12,586 nt of DNA from CAZMVU01 sp964569295 (GTDB lineage: Bacteria > Hydrogenedentota > Hydrogenedentia > Hydrogenedentales > JAGMZX01), in assembly GCA_964569295.1 (NCBI GenBank), contig CAZMVU010000146.1:1-12586 (forward strand), in the 5' to 3' direction. Below the pieces are notes generated by a model. It worked only from the letters and a program-made list of their open reading frames with translations, did no database searches and had not been told where the DNA came from. Of the stretch, positions 7,473 to 12,586 are shown in pieces. The first letter of the stretch is position 1. Each line of letters starts with the position of its first letter. The translations under genes and the position numbers were made by a program.

Positions 7473-7620
7473 CAGGGGGGATGGAAAGATGGCCGCAATG
7501 GAAAGTAGTAATTCTTTAGCCGTGAGCCGTTTGCCGTAATTCATGGGGTGCCCCGGTATCACCGTTGCGAGCGGTTTTGGCCTGCGGCTGTCTCTATGAG
7601 TCACGATGTAGGCGCCCTTT

Positions 7621-7648
7621 GGAGTGTGGCGGCAAGCCACCGCACTCC
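7621..7648. repeat. Hairpin 1 inside the intergenic element
   Basis: A 28-base near-palindrome. The outer arms GGAGTG and CACTCC pair perfectly. They extend to a 12-bp stem with one G-T wobble and one C-A mismatch around the loop CAAG. There is no T run on either side, so it is not an obvious intrinsic terminator. It is similar in style to dispersed palindromic repeats (REP-like), which is an inference. Confidence 0.65.
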
Positions 7649-7650
7649 AG

Positions 7651-7674
7651 AATTGCGCCAACGGCGTGGCAATT
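7651..7674. repeat. Hairpin 2 inside the intergenic element
   Basis: AATTGCGCCA (7651-7660) pairs with TGGCAATT (7667-7674) as an 8-bp stem with one bulged G and the loop ACGGCG. It begins two bases after hairpin 1, so the two form a tandem double-hairpin unit near the middle of the inverted-repeat-bounded element. Confidence 0.55.
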
Positions 7675-7757
7675 GCTCCCCTACATGGGTATTCGCCATC
7701 AGGGGGCAGATTGGCGAAACAAGTGCGCGCCCTTGCGCCATACGGCTAAAGAATTAC

Positions 7758-8111
7758 GAAAAGCAAAGCGAGAACTCACTTGCGCCCCGAAGGGCCGTCG
7801 CATGACAGCGCAGGTTGGCGCATTCTTACGGGCCGACGGGCCATCACATGACCGCGCAGAGCAACGCCCCGGGTGTACGGTTTCTCCAAGAAATCCAAGC
7901 CCTGAGGCGGCACCGAGAATCCGCGCGGCCCTGTCGCGGAGCTGTGTCACGCGCTTTGAGCGTTAAGAACCTTATTGGGAACGCTTTCTCGGGCAATGCC
8001 CTGTGCTACCATACAATTGGCCGCCCGAGTTGCGGTATTTCCGTGGGGATTGCGGCGTACAGGCATTTCGCCCTCCCTGGCACGCTGGCCGTCGCGGGTA
8101 TGCTGAACCCC
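7758..8111. other. Spacer downstream of the methyltransferase gene, no credible gene
   Basis: About 350 bases between the inverted-repeat element and the methyltransferase stop. Short open frames here have no recognisable motif and lie among repeats. Visible structure: a 22-bp imperfect direct repeat (7792-7813 and 7838-7859), a GCCC-CGAA-GGGC mini-hairpin just before it (about 7784-7795), and an inverted pair AGCGTT/AACGCT (7959-7964, 7980-7985). I see no strong intrinsic terminator for the minus-strand methyltransferase gene and no RNA gene. Confidence 0.6.
7792..7859. repeat. Imperfect 22-bp direct repeat pair
   Basis: The unit at 7792-7813 and the unit at 7838-7859 agree at 19 of 22 positions. 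Shared blocks are GGGCC, CATGAC and GCGCAG; the unit-to-unit distance is 46 bases. The function is unknown. The pair could be remnants of a repeat array or of an insertion. Confidence 0.6.
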
Positions 8112-9101
8112 TTATCCCTTGCTGGCCACCCACATGCGCGAGGCATAGCCGAGGGCGATGAGTTCGCCCTTGGTGAATCCGGCTTCGCTGCACCATGACG
8201 CCACTTCGTCCTGGGTATAGGTGTCGCCGGCGGGTGTGTGCAGCAGCATGTTGATGGCGAACACGAGCCCAAAGGCGGGGCCGGTGCGGCCCGGTTCGAG
8301 CAGGAAATCCTTGACGATGAGGCGGCCACCGGGCTCGAGGGCATCGAAGCTCTTTTTCACGATGGCCCTGTTCTGCATGGAATCAAAGGAGTGGATGATG
8401 TTCGACAGGAACACGATATCGTACCCATCGCCGAAGGGGTCTTGCGTCAGATCGCCGGCGATGAACTGGCAGCGATCAGTGAGCCCGGCTTTCTCTACGC
8501 GCTCCTGCGCGATTGGTATGACTTGCGGCATGTCCAAGATGGTGGCATGAAGGTTCGGATATGCTTCGAGGAAAGCGACACTGTAGGCTGCCGGACCGGC
8601 GCCCACATCGAGCAGATGCGTGCAGCGTGTCAGATCGAGCGCGGACACCACCGCCGGGGCGGTCGTCTTCGTGAGGTCCGCCATGCCGTGGATAAAGGCT
8701 GTCAGTTCCTCCTCGGTGCGGCCCTCGCTTTCGCTCTTCACCGGGCCGCCCGTGCGCACGCTTTCATCCAGCCTGGCAAAGGAATCATAGGAATGCGACA
8801 GGTGTTCGAGAATGTGCCGCTGATCATGCGGCGCACCCGGCACGAGGCACAGCTCCGCCGTTTCGGTGTTGCGGTAGGCGCCTGTGCCCATATTCTCAAC
8901 CAACCCAATCGCCACCAGGCCGTCCAGCAGCATGCGGGCGCCGCGCTCCGGCCAATCGCGCGCCGCGGCTATCTCAGCGGGCACCGCCGCGGTCCGAAGC
9001 AAAGAGAATACGTCGTTGCGCAGTGCAGTAAACAGAATTTGGCTGTGCTGAAAGCCCCGTGCCACCTGGTTGAGCTGATTCACCATTTCCCGTGGTTCCA
9101 T
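8112..9101 (-). CDS. SAM-dependent class I O-methyltransferase
   Basis: 329 residues. The N-terminal 1-100 is a winged-helix dimerisation-like domain (NQVARGFQHSQILFTALRNDVF, then GLVAIGLVEN). The C-terminal part is a Rossmann methyltransferase: motif I LLDVGAGPAAYS (163-174), the acidic SAM-ribose residue D190 in ATILDMPQV, motif GDLTQDPFGDGYD (217-229), H237 in SNIIHSFD at the place of the catalytic base in plant-type O-methyltransferases, then LEPGGRLIVKDFLLE (255-269). This is the architecture of hydroxyneurosporene, acetylserotonin and polyketide O-methyltransferases; the acceptor cannot be told. The start at 9101 is set by AAGGAGG ten bases upstream; the frame stays open for 54 more codons but that stretch crosses the divergent intergenic region and looks non-coding. 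It appears monocistronic and divergent from engB. A link to the glycan cluster 665 bp downstream is possible but not shown. Confidence 0.87.
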   Translation of the reverse strand: MEPREMVNQLNQVARGFQHSQILFTALRNDVFSLLRTAAVPAEIAAARDWPERGARMLLDGLVAIGLVENMGTGAYRNTETAELCLVPGAPHDQRHILEHLSHSYDSFARLDESVRTGGPVKSESEGRTEEELTAFIHGMADLTKTTAPAVVSALDLTRCTHLLDVGAGPAAYSVAFLEAYPNLHATILDMPQVIPIAQERVEKAGLTDRCQFIAGDLTQDPFGDGYDIVFLSNIIHSFDSMQNRAIVKKSFDALEPGGRLIVKDFLLEPGRTGPAFGLVFAINMLLHTPAGDTYTQDEVASWCSEAGFTKGELIALGYASRMWVASKG

Positions 9102-9123
9102 GCGCGAATAACCTCCTTTATGC

Positions 9124-9140
9124 CGCCGCCTGGTGCGGCG
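9124..9140. repeat. Small GC hairpin in the divergent promoter region
   Basis: CGCCGC and GCGGCG form a 6-bp perfect stem around the five-base loop CTGGT. It lies between the methyltransferase Shine-Dalgarno and the engB -10 box, and overlaps the weak engB -35 region. It could be an operator or simply GC-rich chance pairing. Confidence 0.35.
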
Positions 9141-9159
9141 CGGTTCGTGTGCGTATAAT
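9131..9159 (+). promoter_or_regulatory. Predicted sigma70-type promoter of engB
   Basis: A consensus -10 box TATAAT lies at 9154-9159. The -35 position 17 bases upstream (TGGTGC, 9131-9136) is a poor match. Transcription would start near 9166, about 60 bases before the engB ATG. This argues against any engB start upstream of 9166. Confidence 0.5.
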
Positions 9160-9225
9160 TCCGCCCAGACTGGCAGCGGATCAACCCGAGGCCCACCGGC
9201 CGCCAACCTGGATGCAGGTTCCCCC

Positions 9226-9810
9226 ATGAAAGTCGACGACGCCCGCTTTGTAAAAAGCGCCATGAAGCCTGAAGACTACCCACGCGACAGCCGCCCCGAG
9301 GTCGGGTTCGTGGGGCGTTCCAACGTGGGCAAATCGACCCTGCTCAACACCTTGCTGAAGCGTAAGGGGCTTGCCAAGACCAGCGGCACACCCGGCAAGA
9401 CCCGCACCATAAACTTCTTCGATGTAAACGGCAAGGTCTATTTCGTCGATCTGCCCGGCTACGGCTATGCCAAGGTGCCCAAGACCATGAAGAAGCAGTG
9501 GCAGCGGTTCATGACCGATTACCTTTTCGAGCGCGAGCCGCTGCGCCTCGTGGTCTCACTGGTTGATGCGCGCCATCCACCTGCCGCCCAGGACCAGGAG
9601 ATGCTCGCGTTGCTCGAGGAGGCGCAGGTGCCTACCCTCATTGCCGCCACCAAGATCGATAAACTGAAACGTGGCGAACGGGCGGCGAGCCTGCGGCGTA
9701 TCCGCAGCACCTTGGGACTTGATGGCGATGCGGTGGTGGTGCCGTTCTCCGGCGTGACGGGGGAGGGGGTGCGCGCTGTGTGGGAGGTGATTGACGAAGT
9801 GCTTGTCTGA
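9226..9810 (+). CDS. engB: Ribosome biogenesis GTP-binding protein EngB (YsxC/YihA)
   Basis: 194 residues, the usual length for EngB. All GTPase motifs are present: G1 GRSNVGKST (30-38), G2 TSGTPGKTRTINFF (52-65), G3 DLPGYG (75-80), G4 TKID (142-145), G5 SGVTG (175-179), plus the family-typical SLVDARHPPAAQDQEML. Known role: a cytoplasmic GTPase that helps assemble the 50S ribosomal subunit, essential in several bacteria. The ATG at 9226 begins MKVDDARFVKSA and gives a normal N-terminus. A CAGG about eight bases upstream is a modest Shine-Dalgarno. The frame is open upstream to 9133, but that extension lies before the predicted transcription start. It is transcribed divergently from the methyltransferase, with 124 bases between start codons. 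No clear terminator follows. Confidence 0.96.
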   Translation: MKVDDARFVKSAMKPEDYPRDSRPEVGFVGRSNVGKSTLLNTLLKRKGLAKTSGTPGKTRTINFFDVNGKVYFVDLPGYGYAKVPKTMKKQWQRFMTDYLFEREPLRLVVSLVDARHPPAAQDQEMLALLEEAQVPTLIAATKIDKLKRGERAASLRRIRSTLGLDGDAVVVPFSGVTGEGVRAVWEVIDEVLV

Positions 9811-9853
9811 GCGCATTATGTCAGTCGGGTTTTTCCATAAATTCCATTAAGCC

Positions 9854-9883
9854 TTGTCATTTATTCTTGATTTGTGGTATATT
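9854..9883 (+). promoter_or_regulatory. Extended -10 sigma70-like promoter for the histidine kinase gene
   Basis: TTGTCA (9854-9859), an 18-base spacer, then TATATT (9878-9883) preceded by TGG, which forms an extended -10 (TGnTATATT). The region is clearly AT-richer than its surroundings. Transcription would start near 9890, about 190 bases ahead of the kinase ATG and about 73 ahead of the possible leader ORF. Confidence 0.65.
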
Positions 9884-9962
9884 GCGTGCAGCAGGAGTCC
9901 AGCGGCGCAAGCGAAAAAGAACGAAGATGTGGCGCGGAATATTCTTCTAAAGGAGTAGTGGC

Positions 9963-10082
9963 GTGCGCATACGGCAAGAACGCGGCATGGCCGCCCGTGG
10001 CATGGAGGCAGACGATTCTACGATACGCATGGATCCGGCGTGTCCGGACGCCGTGTACGTGTGCCATGGGCGGACCGTATGA
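9963..10082 (+). CDS. Possible 39-codon leader ORF coupled to the histidine kinase
   Basis: A GTG at 9963 lies seven bases after AGGAG (9951-9955; full stretch AAAGGAG). This is the best Shine-Dalgarno between the promoter at 9854-9883 and the kinase. The frame encodes a 39-residue peptide beginning MRIRQERGMAARGME and ends at the TGA of 10080-10082. That stop overlaps the kinase ATG (10079-10081) as ATGA, the classic arrangement for translational coupling. The peptide matches no family I recognise and has no membrane segment. Alternatively the Shine-Dalgarno could serve nothing and the overlap be chance. Confidence 0.4.
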   Translation: MRIRQERGMAARGMEADDSTIRMDPACPDAVYVCHGRTV

Positions 10083-12430
10083 CCATCATGGCCAGTATAG
10101 CGCTTGGCCTGCGGCTTGCTGCTTTGGGCTGGTCGCTTCTCCTTGTGCGGCGCCTTCGTGACTGGCGGATAGCGTTTTGCATGGTGGTGGTCTTGGTCAT
10201 GATGGTCGCCCAAGGCGTTTACCACGTCCGAAATCTTTCGGCTTATGCCCCTTCCGCAATTTACCTTTTACTCGGTTTCAGCGTGTTGGCGCTCGCGGGC
10301 TTGTATATCATCCAGTCCTTATTGGCGCAAAACAAGAAGGTGAGTTGCGAACTTGTGCGCAGCAGGTTTTTCCTGTCGAAAGCGCAGGAAATCGCGCAGT
10401 TGGGCAGTTGGAGTTGGGAAGTAGACACCAACCAGTTTTACTGGTCACCGGCGATGCTGCAATTGTTCGGATTGGATCCTCGCCACTTCGATGGCCGCCT
10501 GGGATCGATTCTGATGGCCGTGCATCCGGAAGATCGCGAGCGTGTACTCGAGGCCCTGCGTGCGCTGCCGGCCCGGCTCGACAATTTCCCCATGCAGTAT
10601 CGGGTACGTCTGCCGGACGGCACGGTACACCACATCTGGGCAGAATGCACCGCTTTCAAGGGGGATCCCCGCGAGGCAACGCGGGTTATCGGCACAGTGC
10701 AGGACATCACGGATCGGGTGTGCGCGGAGGAGAGCCTGCGCGAGAGTGGTATGCGTCTGCAAATACTCAACCAAATCTCCGCGCTGGCGGCCGAAGATGT
10801 GGGGGTCTGGGGTTTGATCGGGCGCACCCTTGGCGCCTTGCGCACGGCATTCCCGGCGTGCAAGATCGACTATGCTATCCTTACAAACCATAACATGCTC
10901 AATTTTTATACGGACAGTGCAACGCCGGAAACGGCCAAGCCACGGCGCGTAATCTCCGTGGGCGAGGTGCCCGAGGTGTTGCGTGTGTTGCGCCAGCGGC
11001 AGCCGATCATCTCGATGGATATCTTGCACGACGCCCGTTTCCGGCCGTTGCTTGGCCAGCCGCTCCTGCGGTCGTCTCGCGGGTTGATGCTCGTCCCCAG
11101 CTTCTACGGCTCCGACCGGCTCGGCGTGTTGTGCCTGCGGGCGCCCATGTCCATCGAATGGAGCGCCCACGAGATCGCCACGATGCAAGAAGTGGCCGAG
11201 TATCTCGCTGGCAGTGTGCGTGAGTTGCGCGCGGCCGACGAACGCGCGCGGGCCGAGTCCATACGGCGTGACAACGAGCAGCGCTTCCAACTCGTGCTGG
11301 ATTCGGTGAGCGATGTCATCTGGGCGACGGACCCGGAGGCGCGGCAATTCATCTACCTCAACGACGCTGTCGAGCGGGTCTGCGGCCGGCCTGCGCAGGC
11401 CTTCTACGAAGCCCCGGGGTTGTGGTGGGACATTGTGTACAGGGAAGACCGCGTGCGCGTGGCGGAAAACACGCGGCACCTGTTTGAACATGGTGGTGCG
11501 GAAATCGAGTACCGCATACAGATGCCCGGCGGCGCCCTGCGCTGGGTGAATGATCGCCGCACTTTGGCGCGTGACAGCCATGGCCGGCCGGTAACTATTG
11601 CCGGCGTGATGAAGGATATCACCGAGCGCCGGCGTGTCGAGCTGCAGGCGCACCAGGCGCAGAAGCTCGAGAGCCTGGGTGTAATGGCCAGCGGTTTCGC
11701 GCATCAGTTCAACAACCTGGTGATGGGCATTTTGAGCAATGCCACCCTGGCCCGCAGCGAAGCACCACGCGAAGAGTGCGGCTTACAGAAGAGCCTGGGG
11801 TATATCGAAAGCAACGCGGAGCGCGCGGCAGAACTGTGCACGCAGCTTCTAGCCTACGCGGGCAAGGGGCAATTCACGCTCGAGCCGGTCAACGCCAGCA
11901 CCTTCCTCGAAAGCATGGCACCGGTGGTCTCGGCCAGCGTTGGGTTGCGCATCCGGCTCGAGTTGCAGCTTGCAGCCGAACTGCCCTCGTTCGAGGCGGA
12001 TCGCAGCCAGCTCCAGCAGATGTTGCTCAACCTGATTAGCAATGCCGCCGAGGCCATGGAAGAAGAGGGCGGTGTGGTTACCTTGGAAACCGAATACCGC
12101 TATGCCGACCGCCACATGCTGGACGAAGCCTGCGGCGGCGCCGACCTGCGTCCCGGCAAATATGTGATTATGCGTGTCATCGACCGCGGCTGCGGCATGG
12201 GCCCGGACGCCATCGCCAAGATATTCGATCCGTTCTTCACCACCAAGTACGCAGGGCGCGGCCTCGGGCTCGCCGCGGTGCTTGGCATCGTGCGCGCCCA
12301 CCGCGGGGCTATCGGCATCCACTCCAAACTCGGCGCGGGCACCACTGTGTCGGTCATGTTTCCCGTTCTCGGAGAGGGACTGCCGCTACAGGACGATGAC
12401 GATGCCCTATCGCAACGGGCCGCCTCCTGA
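10079..12430 (+). CDS. Membrane sensor histidine kinase (TM-PAS-GAF-PAS-HisKA-HATPase)
   Basis: 783 residues from the ATG at 10079. Three membrane segments lie at about 4-24, 30-47 and 60-81. A PAS domain spans about 102-215 (QLGSWSWEVDT to GTVQDITDR), a GAF-like domain about 230-385, and a second PAS about 400-518 (LVLDSVSDVIWATD to GVMKDITER). The HisKA dimerisation region has the phosphoacceptor H542 in GFAHQFNNLVMGIL. The ATPase has the N box LLNLISNAAEAM (649-660), DRGCGMG (702-708), FDPFFTTK and GRGLGLA (726-732). The usual H-D-F-N-N of this subgroup reads H-Q-F-N-N here. The protein ends soon after the ATPase domain, with no receiver domain although many relatives are hybrids. It should sense a redox, small-molecule or membrane signal through PAS/GAF and phosphorylate an unseen response regulator. 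A GTG at 10040 in the same frame is an alternative start 13 codons upstream; the ATG places the first helix at the N-terminus and overlaps the leader stop. Confidence 0.9.
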   Translation: MTIMASIALGLRLAALGWSLLLVRRLRDWRIAFCMVVVLVMMVAQGVYHVRNLSAYAPSAIYLLLGFSVLALAGLYIIQSLLAQNKKVSCELVRSRFFLSKAQEIAQLGSWSWEVDTNQFYWSPAMLQLFGLDPRHFDGRLGSILMAVHPEDRERVLEALRALPARLDNFPMQYRVRLPDGTVHHIWAECTAFKGDPREATRVIGTVQDITDRVCAEESLRESGMRLQILNQISALAAEDVGVWGLIGRTLGALRTAFPACKIDYAILTNHNMLNFYTDSATPETAKPRRVISVGEVPEVLRVLRQRQPIISMDILHDARFRPLLGQPLLRSSRGLMLVPSFYGSDRLGVLCLRAPMSIEWSAHEIATMQEVAEYLAGSVRELRAADERARAESIRRDNEQRFQLVLDSVSDVIWATDPEARQFIYLNDAVERVCGRPAQAFYEAPGLWWDIVYREDRVRVAENTRHLFEHGGAEIEYRIQMPGGALRWVNDRRTLARDSHGRPVTIAGVMKDITERRRVELQAHQAQKLESLGVMASGFAHQFNNLVMGILSNATLARSEAPREECGLQKSLGYIESNAERAAELCTQLLAYAGKGQFTLEPVNASTFLESMAPVVSASVGLRIRLELQLAAELPSFEADRSQLQQMLLNLISNAAEAMEEEGGVVTLETEYRYADRHMLDEACGGADLRPGKYVIMRVIDRGCGMGPDAIAKIFDPFFTTKYAGRGLGLAAVLGIVRAHRGAIGIHSKLGAGTTVSVMFPVLGEGLPLQDDDDALSQRAAS

Positions 12431-12570
12431 AAAGCAGCCAATACCACCTGCGCACGTCTCTTGCCCGACCGCCCCACCAAGCGATTTAGAGATGAACCTG
12501 CTTGCGTCAAATGGATATCCCGTTTCACGGAAAAACACACGGCCAGCCTGCACCATCCAGTTCCGGAAGC

Positions 12571-12576
12571 AAGGAG
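12571..12576 (+). promoter_or_regulatory. Shine-Dalgarno of a gene starting just past the window
   Basis: AAGGAG lies ten bases before the window end, the right distance for a start codon at about base 12587. The 140 bases before it, after the kinase stop, contain no convincing gene and no clear terminator. A partner such as a response regulator would be a natural guess for the next gene but cannot be seen. Confidence 0.4.
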
Positions 12577-12586
12577 AACACACCAA

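Larger units (their letters stand above)
7508..7757. mobile_element. 250-bp element with 16-bp perfect terminal inverted repeats (MITE-like, non-coding)
   Basis: GTAATTCTTTAGCCGT at 7508-7523 is the exact reverse complement of ACGGCTAAAGAATTAC at 7742-7757. The 250 bp they enclose contain no credible gene but do contain two adjacent hairpins (7621-7648 and 7651-7674). The size, inverted ends and lack of coding capacity fit a miniature inverted-repeat element or another dispersed intergenic repeat. Flanking 8-mers GGAAAGTA (7500-7507) and GAAAAGCA (7758-7765) agree at 6 of 8 positions, which could be a decayed target duplication or chance. No transposase is present in the window. Confidence 0.55.

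Noticed and set aside
6560..7498. N-terminal extension that would make the wzt-like protein 1011 residues
   Set aside because: The extension overlaps the clear permease gene in another frame and has Arg/Ala/His-rich shadow composition. The ATG at 6559 overlapping the permease stop gives a canonical ABC N-terminus.
7792..7859. CRISPR-like repeats
   Set aside because: There are only two imperfect copies with a 24-base gap and no cas genes in the window.
7447..8111. tRNA, other RNA gene or small protein gene in the spacer
   Set aside because: No cloverleaf or known RNA motif was recognised. Short open frames there run through hairpins and repeats and lack ribosome sites.
9133..9225. 31-codon upstream extension of engB
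   Set aside because: It begins before the predicted transcription start near 9166. EngB length is normal from 9226.
9102..9263. 54-codon upstream extension of the methyltransferase
   Set aside because: It crosses the divergent promoter region and the Shine-Dalgarno AAGGAGG that serves the ATG at 9101.
10445..11704. 419-codon minus-strand frame
   Set aside because: It is antisense to the histidine kinase, whose PAS and GAF domains are clear on the plus strand.

Overview
The window comes from a high-GC (roughly 60%) Gram-negative bacterium. It carries a Wzm/Wzt-type polysaccharide ABC exporter, an EngB GTPase and a multi-PAS histidine kinase. The phylum cannot be fixed from sequence alone. 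The kinase N-terminus (short, Leu/Arg/Trp-rich, three membrane segments) and the repeat- and hairpin-rich spacer remind me of Planctomycetota/Lentisphaerota/Hydrogenedentota-like genomes, but that is only an impression.

Layout. (1) 1-366, plus strand: the C-terminal end of a SpoIIE/PP2C-type serine phosphatase, cut by the window edge. (2) 375-7446, minus strand: a four-gene surface-glycan cluster, transcribed from right to left as wzm-like permease (7431-6559), wzt-like ATPase with a very long C-terminus (6559-4463, sharing one base with wzm), radical SAM enzyme with a second Cys cluster (4362-3022), and a large protein that joins a radical-SAM-like domain without the CxxxCxxC motif to a GT2 glycosyltransferase (2827-440). 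An intrinsic terminator lies between the last two genes and another closes the cluster. (3) 7447-8111: a 665-bp spacer without a convincing gene. It holds a 250-bp element with 16-bp perfect inverted ends and two internal hairpins, plus short direct repeats. (4) 8112-9101, minus: a class I O-methyltransferase with a strong Shine-Dalgarno. (5) 9226-9810, plus: engB, divergent from the methyltransferase. (6) 9854-12430, plus: a good sigma70-like promoter, a possible 39-codon leader ORF, and a membrane histidine kinase (PAS-GAF-PAS-HisKA-HATPase) without a receiver domain. (7) The last 156 bases end in a Shine-Dalgarno, so another gene probably begins just past the window.

How the genes may work together. 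The Wzm/Wzt pair should move a lipid-linked glycan across the inner membrane, and the long tandem module on Wzt is a candidate glycan-recognition region. The GT2 domain would build or decorate the glycan. The radical SAM enzyme would perform an unknown modification. Its inactive-looking paralogue is fused to the glycosyltransferase and shares conserved blocks along its length, including the C-terminal Cys motif. This pairing of an apparently active radical SAM protein with a pseudo-radical-SAM/GT2 fusion, next to a Wzt with a duplicated C-terminal module, is the best candidate here for an undescribed system. The substrate and reaction cannot be read from the sequence.
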